Assembly: GCA_013298845.1 (NCBI GenBank)
Contig: JAAFJN010000049.1
Span: forward strand, 1-33,450
From: Chitinophagales bacterium
GTDB taxonomy: Bacteria > Bacteroidota > Bacteroidia > Chitinophagales > Saprospiraceae
DNA: 33,450 nt
Direction: 5' to 3'
Notes under the pieces: model-generated
What the model saw: only the letters and a program-made list of their open reading frames with translations
What the model was told of the DNA's origin: nothing
Databases searched by the model: none
Translations under genes and position numbers: made by a program
In this document: positions 25,715 to 32,968 of the stretch, one piece after another
Position numbering within the stretch: the first letter of the stretch is position 1
Layout: every line of letters starts with the position of its first letter

Positions 25715-25754
25715 ACCGTCCCGCAACCTGCTAAAAAACAGGCTACGGGACGGT
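25715..25754 (-). promoter_or_regulatory. GC-rich leader hairpin in repeat copy 1
   Basis: ACCGTCCCG (25715-25723) pairs perfectly with CGGGACGGT (25746-25754), with a further CCTG/CAGG inner stem and an A/T-rich loop. It lies about 50-90 nt after the presumed transcription start and about 130 nt before the EACC1 gene. It could be an attenuator, a processing hairpin or the end of a roughly 85-nt small RNA. Confidence 0.5.
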
Positions 25755-25807
25755 GCAAAATAGGTATTGCGGAGCGTAGTATCATCAGGATAAATTAGTT
25801 ATTGAGG

Positions 25808-25837
25808 CAAAGTTAAAGCCTTTTTTAAAACTACCAA
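25808..25837 (-). promoter_or_regulatory. Strong Bacteroidota-type promoter in repeat copy 1
   Basis: On the minus strand TTG (25837-25835), 19 nt, then TAACTTTG (25815-25808). Both elements and the spacing match the Bacteroidota sigma consensus. It points towards EACC1 and the caspase. Confidence 0.65.
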
Positions 25838-25965
25838 TATTTTATAGGGAAATTTTTTACAGTTTCAATTCCCCTCTACCGCACCACCGCCACATCTCCC
25901 TTTTTGCGCATTTTATTGGCGTTCCACGAATCCTTGGCGTTGAGGGTATGGCCTTTGGTAGGTTT

Positions 25966-26135
25966 CAACTGTCGGAGGGGGGGGTAATTCCAATTTGATG
26001 TAAAAATCACGCGGCAAATTTGTCGGAATCCCGATTTTCGGGATATAGATACGGCCACGCTACGCAGATGTGATGTTTGTCAGGATGATAGATGTGATCG
26101 TGACCGGCCATTCGGCCCCCCGATGAATCAGGAGG
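25966..26135. other. Gene-free accessory spacer
   Basis: It contains a small hairpin (ATCCCGA/TCGGGAT, 26028-26044) and irregular short repeats (CAGGATGATAGATGTGAT, CAGGAGGTTACAGGATGG). No gene is supported. Confidence 0.4.
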
Positions 26136-26466
26136 TTACAGGATGGTCGATGTTTTTTGTGTTTTTGGGCAAAAAACATCTCTTCTTCCTGCAATACGGA
26201 ATTCAGACAACAGCATTGGAACGTATGTTTCGGCTTCCTTGATAAAAAATACCCATTTCTCGACGAGCGTTTTTAAATCCATTCGTTCAATGTTGAACTT
26301 TGGACGGTTCGATAAAATTAAATGCCATGTCCTCTGTAAGCCTTTCACCCGTCTCCACGTCCAAAATTCGATGTCGGCTGATATATTTTGGGTTCTTGGT
26401 CAACGAAAAATCCAAAATGCCCACAAAAATAGTTGGATTCAACCGATCAACAGGTATCGTTTTTTA
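26136..26466 (-). pseudogene. Frameshifted Rpn-family (PD-(D/E)xK nuclease family transposase) remnant
   Basis: Two minus-strand frames together read like the middle of an Rpn/YhgA-type recombination-promoting nuclease. The first has IFVGILDFSL, RHRILDVETGERLTED, FIEPSK (26455-26310). After a frameshift near 26310 the other frame continues with RPKFNIERMDLKTLVEKW, VFFIKEAE to a stop at 26136. Intact members carry FIELPKF at exactly this join. The N-terminal catalytic part and the C-terminus are missing, so it is a dead remnant. Confidence 0.7.
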
Positions 26467-26490
26467 GATTTGGCATCACGGGTCTATGCG

Positions 26491-26567
26491 CTTGGCCAAA
26501 AGACACATGCGCGGCGGCGGGGTATTGAGCGTGGGGGAGCGAAGACCGAACGAGGCGGACGCGGTAG
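26491..26567 (+). repeat. Left copy of an imperfect inverted repeat around the 466-residue gene
   Basis: CTTGGCCAAAAGACACATGC, then GCGGCGGCGGGGTATTGAGC, then GAAGACCGAACGAGGCGG. It aligns along its length with the reverse complement of 28053-28135. GC-rich against AT-rich flanks. Confidence 0.5.
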
Positions 26568-26642
26568 ATTTTTGTCAGGATACTAAACTTTCCTCGGAGC
26601 AAGATGTTAGTGGTAAAGAAAGTAATAAAATGAACCATATTT

Positions 26643-28043
26643 ATGAAAGTAATTTTGTCCGTCCTGCTTTGCCTGATTATTGTTTCAAATGAACTCACGG
26701 CACAAAGTGTTTATATGGCGACCGAAGAGGGTGGTGCTGGAGGTATAGCCATATATGATTTGGCTACTTGTCAATATACGACCTTGGTATCGGGTATTAC
26801 GCCAGAATTTGTTGATTTTGTGGAAGTACCGGGCGGCTTTGTAACCGTGACGAAACCCAACGCCTCTAACACGGCCACGTTTTATTTTGTTGATCCGGCA
26901 AGCGGCACTACCACTTTTTTAGCATCTGCGTTGACAAATGGTGTCAACGGTATCTTTTCAACGCGCTTGCTGCTGATTAGTCCTACAGAAGTGTTGTGCG
27001 TAACAGGCGGCTCCTTTTATTTGTTAGACCTTACTTCAAATACCATTTCTACCCTTGCAATATTTCCCAGTGAAAATTCTTATTCACTTTATGAGTACAA
27101 TGGCGTTATTTATTATATCGGCGGCTTTGCCAATGACCAATATAACTTTTACTCCATTCAGTTAAACCCTACTTTCCAGCGTTCCTTTATCGAAACGTTC
27201 TCTTTTAGTACGAATCCGGAAGAAGCAAATGAAGTTATTATGGACAGGGCTTCAGCCTGTGATGTACTTGCCCTGACCATAGGTACACAGGTTTTTCTCG
27301 TCAATCCGAATAACAACACGACCAGTATTCATTGCTCGGAGCAGCCATTTATGAATAATTTTACCTCGGCAACCGCTCCATTGCTGAACGGAACCTCCGG
27401 GCCAAATTGCAACTGCATCGGAGATGCCGGTACCTGGGACTGGTCGCAGATGCCTCTACCGTTTATTTCAACGATTCTGGCCTGTGCGGGCAGCACGATT
27501 ACCGTGCCACACAATGGCGACGAGACGCCTGGTCTGGGCCAAAACCTTGCTTTCGTATTGATCGACCCCGAACCCGGGCAACATTTTTACAACCAGTTTA
27601 CAAGTAACAACATTGTATCGATCTACGACTCGCCCGTCCTGACGTTTATCCCTGGCGTAACTATACCCGGTGAGGAATACTGGGTAATACCTGTACTTAG
27701 CGACGCCCCACCCGGCAGCATCAACATGGCTGATCCCTGCCGTGATATACAATTCCGGATTCGCGTCAGATGGTTTACGCCTTCGGTCAATTTTACACAG
27801 GTCAATGCGCAGCCTTGTGCTCCCGGCCAATGCCGCACCTTGAATGTTTTCCTGCAAGGTACCCCACCTTTTAGCCTTGTTTACGAGGTGGTGGCTGCCG
27901 GCAATCCACCTCAAGTATTCAACGCCACCTTTAACGTGCAGACGGGAACCATTCAGGTGTGTCCGCCTGCCGGTTTTACTGGCGAAGTGGAGATAAATGC
28001 CCTGTCGCTGACGGATGGAACAAATTGCAATTGTAGTAATTAG
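26643..28043 (+). CDS. Secreted surface-protein head, probably truncated adhesin
   Basis: A protein of 466 residues with a signal peptide (MKVILSVLLCLIIVSNELTA, about 1-20). Residues 21-250 look like a beta-propeller of the kind at the head of Saprospiria adhesins (VYMATEEGGAGGIAIYDL, STRLLLISPTEVLCVTGG). From about 255 come Cys-containing beta-sandwich modules (CNCIGDAGTWDWSQMP, PCAPGQCRTLNVFLQGTPPF). The chain ends abruptly at LTDGTNCNCSN with no sorting domain, although such proteins normally continue with many repeats and a T9SS or gliding-motility C-terminal domain. It is likely a truncated copy. It is the only plus-strand gene of the accessory region and is flanked by an imperfect inverted repeat. 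Confidence 0.65.
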   Translation: MKVILSVLLCLIIVSNELTAQSVYMATEEGGAGGIAIYDLATCQYTTLVSGITPEFVDFVEVPGGFVTVTKPNASNTATFYFVDPASGTTTFLASALTNGVNGIFSTRLLLISPTEVLCVTGGSFYLLDLTSNTISTLAIFPSENSYSLYEYNGVIYYIGGFANDQYNFYSIQLNPTFQRSFIETFSFSTNPEEANEVIMDRASACDVLALTIGTQVFLVNPNNNTTSIHCSEQPFMNNFTSATAPLLNGTSGPNCNCIGDAGTWDWSQMPLPFISTILACAGSTITVPHNGDETPGLGQNLAFVLIDPEPGQHFYNQFTSNNIVSIYDSPVLTFIPGVTIPGEEYWVIPVLSDAPPGSINMADPCRDIQFRIRVRWFTPSVNFTQVNAQPCAPGQCRTLNVFLQGTPPFSLVYEVVAAGNPPQVFNATFNVQTGTIQVCPPAGFTGEVEINALSLTDGTNCNCSN

Positions 28044-28242
28044 GCTTATTACAGCGTTTCGCTTTCGCCGCGCTTGGTCTTCTTTTTTCCTCCCTCGATG
28101 CCCCGCCACCGCGCTCGTTTCTTTTAACCAAACGCACTTATCGTTCGATGTAATGTAGCCACCCTTTCGGTGTTTCTTATCATTAACTACAAGCACTTTA
28201 TTATATATTTATAATCAAACGTTTGTAATTGCTATCCCCCTT
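28044..28242. other. Gene-free spacer with right inverted repeat
   Basis: Holds the right-hand GC-rich inverted repeat (28053-28135), then AT-rich sequence. A minus-strand frame across 27468-28196 is antisense to the 466-residue gene and not credible. Confidence 0.45.
28053..28135 (-). repeat. Right copy of the imperfect inverted repeat
   Basis: The reverse complement reads TTTGGTTAAAAGAAACGAGC, then GCGGTGGCGGGGCATCGAGG, then GAAGACCAAGCGCGGCG, matching 26491-26567 with scattered differences. The two copies point towards each other and bracket the truncated adhesin gene. Confidence 0.5.
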
Positions 28243-28336
28243 CTACCGCACCACCGTCACATCTCCCTTTTTGCGCAATTTATTGGCGTTCTACGAATCT
28301 TCGGCGTTGAGGGTATGGCCTTTGGTAGGTTCCAAC
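28243..28336 (-). repeat. Partial copy 2 of the 250-bp repeat (gene-end part only)
   Basis: It carries the same gene end as copies 1 and 3 (DVTVVR then TAG at 28245-28243). The Trp codon of the shared motif DSWNAN is changed to TAG, so it cannot encode the same peptide. The promoter and hairpin part is absent. Confidence 0.65.
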
Positions 28337-28809
28337 TATTTGAGGTATTCATGCCACGCCTTTTGAGGTCTGCTTTTGGGGTAACCGTTTTCCGTGCGAA
28401 ACTTTTTTCGTTCTTCGGTAAAGTCCCACCACGTTTTTTGCGGGTCATTTGTGTTTGCAAAATGCACGATTAATCTAAATTGGTCTTCAACGCAAGGGTC
28501 AACCCAATAACCTTTTTTCTGTTCGTATTCGTCGGTGAGTTTCGCACCGTCTTTTTGTTTTAGTTCGTTGAGTGAATAATAACCTAAAAAAACCAAGTCT
28601 TCGGCAAACTTTATTCCGACGGACGGAACGGTTTGGAATTCGGCTAACGCATGAATTTCTTTTGCGCGTTCAGTTGTAGCGTTTAACAACACTTCCAATT
28701 CGTCCGTTGCGAAATCAAGAACGTTAGCAATTTTGATTTTATGCTTTCTCAAATTTGCTTTTTCAACGTCCGTCAGCGGCAGTTTTATGTTCGTCTTCTT
28801 TTTCATCAT
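28336..28809 (-). CDS. Helix-hairpin-helix protein of the Cdd1/pathogenicity-locus type
   Basis: A protein of 157 residues from the ATG at 28809 (MMKKKTNIKLPLTDVEKANL). It has a helix-hairpin-helix element FQTVPSVGIKFAEDLVFLGY followed by SLNELKQKDGAKLTDEYE and GYWVDPCVEDQFRLIVHF, matching the small Cdd1-like family (predicted DNA binding; function unproven). The C-terminus is rich in basic and aromatic residues (TWWDFTEERKKFRTENGYPK). Its 3' end meets the copy-2 repeat. A small gene remnant ends 14 nt upstream on the same strand. Confidence 0.65.
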   Translation of the reverse strand: MMKKKTNIKLPLTDVEKANLRKHKIKIANVLDFATDELEVLLNATTERAKEIHALAEFQTVPSVGIKFAEDLVFLGYYSLNELKQKDGAKLTDEYEQKKGYWVDPCVEDQFRLIVHFANTNDPQKTWWDFTEERKKFRTENGYPKSRPQKAWHEYLK

Positions 28810-28828
28810 TGGCAATATCTTATTGATT

Positions 28829-28978
28829 TTATTTTATAAATTTCGCGAAACGGTACGCTAACCTAAATCCGGCATAGACACTTGTTCCATCGGCAACGTA
28901 AACGGCGTCTGGAAACGTGGTATTCATCTGGGCAACAAGAAGTATTGCAAATAGTTTTTCATGTTTATACAAATTAGG
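28829..28978 (-). pseudogene. Small coding remnant upstream of the HHH gene
   Basis: An open minus-strand frame ends at a TAA (28831-28829) with the sequence LFAILLVAQMNTTFPDAVYV, then DGTSVYAGFRLAYRFAKFIK. Its upstream part runs into the 35-bp repeat at 28976-29010 and then a stop. The only in-frame ATG (28927) leaves 32 residues. It looks like the tail of a lost gene; no family recognised. Confidence 0.3.
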
Positions 28979-29010
28979 GTAGGGTGTGGATCGCCACTTT
29001 CTACTCGATT
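28976..29010 (-). repeat. 35-bp gene-end repeat, copy a
   Basis: AGGGTAGGGTGTGGATCGCC followed by ACTTTCTACTCGATT. It recurs with one change at 33275-33309. Both copies sit at the 3' end of a minus-strand gene (stops at 29022 and 33308), and similarity fades over the next 15-20 nt. Confidence 0.65.
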
Positions 29011-29021
29011 GGGTGCAGGCT

Positions 29022-29943
29022 TCATTTTTTCGCTAAAAAATTATGAATTAGGCCACAATATTCTTCGCCTTTTTGGTTTATGATGTTGTGACCGACTCCT
29101 TCTATTATTCTTAAATTAGAGTTGGTAAGCAAATCTAAATATTCTTTTTACAGTCATAATATGGCTATAATATCCACCACCTCCTTCGTACTTTTTTTGA
29201 TTCTTGAAATCACAATCGGTAGATTTATTTAATTCTTCGTTAAGGTATGTGAAAAAATCATCAACTTCCTTATCTGTTGCTAACTTTGAATTGAATAAAT
29301 ATGCCCACTTTAAAATGGTTTTGCTTCTCCAATTGTAAATTTTTTCATTTCCTTCCTTGTTGGAAAACGCTGGTTCTAACAAATTTAAACTATCAGGTGG
29401 AATTTCGTTTGACATGTTTCTATTTATTGGTAGTATCGGCCCTGGACCTGTAAGAATAACTTTGTTTACTGTTTCTGGATATTTTTGTAAATAGTTAATC
29501 GCTAAACAAGCCCCCCACGAGTGTCCAATTAATGTGATTTTATCAACACCAATTATGCTAACGATTCTTTTTAAATCTTCTCTGTGTCTTTCCACCGAAT
29601 ATTGTGCTATGTTATTCAATCTTGTGGAATGACCACTTCCAATTTGGTCATAAAAGTATACATCATGCCCTTGTCTGCTTAATGGTGCTAATACTTTTAT
29701 TATTTCATCTGTAATCTTACCTCCTGGTCCGCCATGTAGATAGATTATTGGTTCTTTCTTTTCCGATATATCTGTTTCTACTTTGGTATAACCGATTTTT
29801 ATCCCTTCCTCCAAATACCAATATTGAGTCTCTTTTCTCGCTTTAAAAGGTTCTACGTCATATTCGACTGGTATCAAAAACATAACTCCAAAAAACAATA
29901 TCCCTATTAACAGAGTAAAAACAATAATTTTCAGTTTCTTCAT
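29022..29943 (-). pseudogene. Alpha/beta hydrolase (proline iminopeptidase-like), broken near the C-terminus
   Basis: The reading frame from the ATG at 29943 gives 275 residues. A membrane anchor or signal lies at about 5-25 and the oxyanion motif is HGGPGG (70-75). DQIGSG follows, with the nucleophile in GHSWGA (Ser142). It ends prematurely at 29116 with IFRFAYQL. In the next frame the missing C-terminal part continues directly: KEYLDLLTNSNLRIIEGVGH, then NIINQKGEEYCG to a stop at 29022. GVGH carries the expected catalytic His. The segment that normally holds the catalytic Asp, between YYSHIMTV and KEYLDLL, is gone. A deletion of about 30-60 codons has therefore removed the Asp and shifted the frame; activity is unlikely. 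Site D lies 23 nt upstream. Confidence 0.8.
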
Positions 29944-29965
29944 TTTGATTTTTAATTTGCTTGTA

Positions 29966-30053
29966 GCACAACGGCTGGCTTGCTGCCGTGCCGCCGTGCG
30001 TTGGGTTTGCAGGCAGGCTGTTCGACGGCACAGACAGCAAGCCGTTGTTAGCG
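29966..30053 (-). repeat. attC-like cassette recombination site (site D)
   Basis: An 88-nt imperfect inverted repeat. On the minus strand it opens with CGCTAAC (30053-30047), whose TAA is the stop codon of the 244-residue gene, and ends with GTTGTGC (29972-29966). The arms AACGGCTTGCTGTCTGTGCC and GGCACGGCAGCAAGCCAGCC pair apart from an unpaired TGG, typical of attC extrahelical bases. The centre GCAAACCCAACGCACGGC resembles site B. Confidence 0.65.
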
Positions 30054-30782
30054 ATTGGGTTTAAATTTATTGTGAAGTTTAATCCACCAATTCTCTTTCA
30101 GTTCAGATTTATGAATAAAATCTCCGTTTTTATCAATTAAAGTGTTCGTTTTCGAGCGTACCTCACCAGTCACTTTGTCGATATCTGAAACTTTCCAGAC
30201 TCTTGATGCTTTATCTTTTTCTGTTCGATTATCAGTGAATTGCCATCTGTTTAATGCTTCGTCTTTCTCCCCACTTAATTTTATTTCTTTATTCAAAATC
30301 CACTGCTTTAACTCTATTGCAAGTTGTTTTGCAGGAGGGTAAACGCTGTCAACTAAATCTCTTTTTTGAGATTCCGTAAGTTCGTAAAAATACTCAACTC
30401 CATATTTGTTTGGAACTTCTATAAAAAGCCCAATCCCTAATCCTAAATCTTCCAAAAAATAATATCCTTTGCAATACAGGTCATACATCCGAATAAGTGA
30501 CTCTCCTTCATTTCCATCTCTATCAATTATTGAATTCAAAAGTTTTATCATTTTTATCGCCTCAAATTTCCCTTCGTCAAATCTCTCTTTTAAGATTTTC
30601 CCTATCTCATATCTTGAACTCGGTGTGTTATAGTTTAAACTTATCAAATCAGTGTATTCGTTTTCGCTTAGTTCAGCTTCTAACCATTTAGAACTGTAAA
30701 CCCAATGCTCAAATTCTTTGATGGAAATTTCACCTTCCAGCAAGTCTAAGTATTTTGATTCTATTTCATTTATTTCTATCAT
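30048..30782 (-). CDS. Uncharacterised cassette protein, possibly immunity-like
   Basis: A protein of 244 residues, acidic in the first half. The opening MIEINEIESKYLDLLEGEIS, then FEHWVYSSKWLEAELSENEY and LISLNYNTPSSRYEIGKIL, reminds me of small helical immunity-type proteins, but I cannot name a family. The second half contains NRTEKDKASRVWKVSDIDKV and a Lys-rich end. No signal peptide or membrane helix. Its TAA stop lies within the first box of site D. The ATG is 14 nt after the end of site E. It fills an 831-bp cassette whose two end boxes match exactly. Confidence 0.65.
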   Translation of the reverse strand: MIEINEIESKYLDLLEGEISIKEFEHWVYSSKWLEAELSENEYTDLISLNYNTPSSRYEIGKILKERFDEGKFEAIKMIKLLNSIIDRDGNEGESLIRMYDLYCKGYYFLEDLGLGIGLFIEVPNKYGVEYFYELTESQKRDLVDSVYPPAKQLAIELKQWILNKEIKLSGEKDEALNRWQFTDNRTEKDKASRVWKVSDIDKVTGEVRSKTNTLIDKNGDFIHKSELKENWWIKLHNKFKPNR

Positions 30783-30796
30783 TTCTTTTTATTCAC

Positions 30797-30931
30797 CGCT
30801 AACGTTTTTAGGCTTGGCGTTCGTGCGGGATTTCAGGGCACAAAACTGTCAACCCAGCACTAAAGTTAATTTGAAAAACTGCACTTGAATTTAAGCACTT
30901 CACCCCACATGACGCCAAACCCATGTTATGT
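30797..30931 (-). repeat. attC-like cassette recombination site (site E)
   Basis: A 135-nt site. On the minus strand it opens with ACATAAC (30931-30925), 9 nt after the HNH gene stop, and ends with GTTAGCG (30803-30797). The outer arms GGGTTTGGCGTCATGTGGGG and CCCGCACGAACGCCAAGCCT pair imperfectly. The centre is long and AT-rich, as in long VCR-type sites. GTTAGCG is the exact complement of the opening box of site D. Confidence 0.6.
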
Positions 30932-30939
30932 GGCGTTTT

Positions 30940-31593
30940 TTAATAGAATAAGTCTCGTTTAATCTTTTCAAGCTTCTTTACCCTTTTGTGAAAGTCGGTT
31001 TCTGAAATGTATTCAGAAAAGTCATTTATTAAATCAGCATCATCAACAATTTGTGGTTCCCAACCAGCTATCAATAATTTGCGATTAAGAAGGCAAGCAC
31101 CAATAGTAAAATTACCCTTTTTCGAGCCTTTGTCTATGTAGTAACCATTAATTATTAATATGTGGTCATCATATTTGTCAAAATGTGGATGAACTATAAA
31201 AAAGTCTTCCGACTTGTCTGGATATTTGGTTTTATATTTTTTCTTTATTGTGTCTGGTATTTGATTGATTGTTTCTTGGTCTCTCTTAATTTGATTGCAG
31301 TCTGCACAAATTACACAAAGATTTTTTGGCTCAAAAATATATTCCGAGTGAATAGATTTGGGAGCAATATGTTCAATATGGCAATTTGTTGGATATATTA
31401 CAGAAACTGGATATTTACAATAAGCGCACAACACTTTTTGCTCATTTCTGTAGAAATTTCTTAATTCCTTTTTCAACTCTTCAATTTCTTCAAGTTCCCA
31501 TATTTGGTCAGTTGATTTATGCTTTTCAAGAATAGATTTGATAAATTTACTCTGCTCTTCTGAATAAACTATCGCATTTAAAAGTTTATCCAT
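30940..31593 (-). CDS. ptuB: HNH endonuclease, PtuB-like (Septu-type defence)
   Basis: A protein of 217 residues. The HNH nuclease core is clear: CAYC (56-59), NCHIEHIAPKS (70-80, catalytic His75 in EHI), NLCVICADCN (91-100). The paired CxxC motifs form a structural zinc site. The N-terminus is a Lys/Glu-rich helix (LEEIEELKKELRNFYRNEQK). Its ATG overlaps the last 8 nt of the ATPase gene, so the two are coupled. An ATPase followed by an HNH protein is the Septu (PtuA-PtuB) layout, an anti-phage system. The same pair also occurs with some retrons, but no reverse transcriptase is visible here. The attC-like site E follows the stop by 9 nt. Confidence 0.8.
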   Translation of the reverse strand: MDKLLNAIVYSEEQSKFIKSILEKHKSTDQIWELEEIEELKKELRNFYRNEQKVLCAYCKYPVSVIYPTNCHIEHIAPKSIHSEYIFEPKNLCVICADCNQIKRDQETINQIPDTIKKKYKTKYPDKSEDFFIVHPHFDKYDDHILIINGYYIDKGSKKGNFTIGACLLNRKLLIAGWEPQIVDDADLINDFSEYISETDFHKRVKKLEKIKRDLFY

Positions 31594-32938
31594 AAATAGT
31601 CTTTAATTCTGATATTGTTTTATAAAGGTCATAAACTGGGTCATCTTGTCTCAGAAAATTAGATTGACTTTTTAGTATTGAATAGTTCAAATCGTCTTTT
31701 GTTGAGAAAGCTTTGTTTTTCGAAACATTTGAAAATATACTCATAGCGATACGAAGCAAATACTCGTTTTTGAATCCTGGATGATTAAAAATATTGGCTA
31801 ATTGAAAATCAACAGAGTTATTAATATACTTGTCAGCATTTGCGACTCGACCAGACTCCATATCAACTATGAAGCTATTGTAACTTGAAAGACGTGAAAT
31901 AATTAATGGAGAATGGGTAGCTATAATGAAATGGCAATTTTTATACTTGTCAAATGTTCGTGTTAAAATGTCAATATATGTTTCTTGCCATTGAGGATGC
32001 AAACAAATTTCAGGTTCGTCAATAAGTATTAAGCAATTGTTTTTAATTCTACTTGCTATTCCAAGTATGCTGAGAATTATACTTTGTTCACCTGAACTTG
32101 CTTCTTTTATACTATAGCTTTCAAAATCTTTTACGTTTGTCAATATAACATCTCTTAACCTGATAATGCCAGCTTCAAAAAGGAAAATTAAATTTTCAAT
32201 TTCCTGTTTGTTTTTATCACTTTCGAAGCCGTATCTATTAATTACTAGTTTATAGTTTCTGAAGTCGAAATGGTGGTTGAAAGTATCCTGTAATGTTCTT
32301 TGAAGTCTCTTTAACTTTCTTTCATTTATACTGTTGTCAGCATTTGTAAAATATTGTCTGTTTATTTTTCTAAATATTGGGTTTGTGCGATTGTCAAACT
32401 CTTCAAAAAGATTATTGTTGAATAAAGTTTCTTCAAATTGCCGTGGATGAACAGAATAATCTAGTGTTATCCTTATTTCATCTCTATAACCTAGATATTC
32501 TAGGACATTTCCAATCTCAATAGCCTGATTGTTTTGTTTGTATATGCTTTCTATAAGAGAGCCTATTATTTTGGATAAATATCCAAGCCCAATACTAATA
32601 GAGTTTACGTCCCTTAAACCAAGATATGCGTAATTCTTTACTTTGCTTACTCTATTAATTGGAAATTTGTCAAATGGGCTAGTTGAGACAGCTATAACTT
32701 CAGATGGAAAATTTCTTGGAAAATCATCTTCAAAAAGACTATTATGTTCATATTCTTCTATATGTTTTCTTCTTTTAGCAAGTTCTCGATTTGCGTCAGT
32801 AGTAAGTTGTCCAAGCAAAGTGCTTTTACCTGTCCCGTTTTTACCAACTAGAATAGAAAAGATATTTTTTTCTGGAATGAGTTGAGACCGTTCCAAAAGT
32901 TTAACTTCTCTGTCTCTTAAATTGTAATAGTCTATCAT
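31586..32938 (-). CDS. ptuA: AAA/SMC-like ATPase, PtuA-like (Septu-type defence)
   Basis: A protein of 450 residues of the ABC/SMC-related ATPases found in defence systems. Walker A is VGKNGTGKST (31-40). The ABC signature-like SSGEQS is near 282. Walker B is CLILIDEPEICLHPQW (about 300-315), followed by the H-loop ATHSPLIISRL near 340. Between Walker A and the signature lies a Lys/Arg-rich helical insert (NERKLKRLQRTLQDTFNHHF). It should sense or gate activation of the HNH nuclease by ATP binding. It is the first gene after repeat copy 3, whose promoter reads towards it. OLD-type TOPRIM features are absent, which favours PtuA over an OLD nuclease. Confidence 0.8.
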   Translation of the reverse strand: MIDYYNLRDREVKLLERSQLIPEKNIFSILVGKNGTGKSTLLGQLTTDANRELAKRRKHIEEYEHNSLFEDDFPRNFPSEVIAVSTSPFDKFPINRVSKVKNYAYLGLRDVNSISIGLGYLSKIIGSLIESIYKQNNQAIEIGNVLEYLGYRDEIRITLDYSVHPRQFEETLFNNNLFEEFDNRTNPIFRKINRQYFTNADNSINERKLKRLQRTLQDTFNHHFDFRNYKLVINRYGFESDKNKQEIENLIFLFEAGIIRLRDVILTNVKDFESYSIKEASSGEQSIILSILGIASRIKNNCLILIDEPEICLHPQWQETYIDILTRTFDKYKNCHFIIATHSPLIISRLSSYNSFIVDMESGRVANADKYINNSVDFQLANIFNHPGFKNEYLLRIAMSIFSNVSKNKAFSTKDDLNYSILKSQSNFLRQDDPVYDLYKTISELKTIYG

Positions 32939-32968
32939 TTTTAGTTGGGTCTTTTAAAATGCCACATA

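Larger units (their letters stand above)
25687..25965 (-). repeat. 250-bp promoter/hairpin repeat, copy 1
   Basis: Near-identical in order and sequence to 32969-33221, and in part to 28243-28336. In minus orientation it holds the last 29 codons of an unrecognised gene (ending MRKKGDVAVVR, TAG at 25878-25876), then a promoter (25837-25808), then a GC-rich hairpin (25754-25715), ending in CGGAGTTACTTA next to site C. It lies directly upstream of the EACC1-caspase genes. Confidence 0.8.

Noticed and set aside
25676-25760. IS element ends in the 250-bp repeat
   Set aside because: No transposase frame, no terminal inverted repeats matching between the two edges, and no target duplication visible.
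26143-26586. Plus-strand 147-residue frame
   Set aside because: It is antisense to the Rpn remnant and then reads the inverted repeat; no domain is seen.
27468-28196. Minus-strand 242-residue frame
   Set aside because: Antisense to the secreted protein gene and the inverted repeat; low-complexity Arg/Lys-rich product.
28257-28460. Minus-strand 67-residue frame
   Set aside because: It overlaps the 3' end of the HHH gene and the copy-2 repeat in another frame; highly basic product without motif.
30940-32938. Retron with PtuAB accessory genes
   Set aside because: No reverse transcriptase or msr-msd-like structure is visible. The upstream 250-bp repeat has a hairpin, but the same repeat also precedes EACC1-caspase, so it is not retron-specific.
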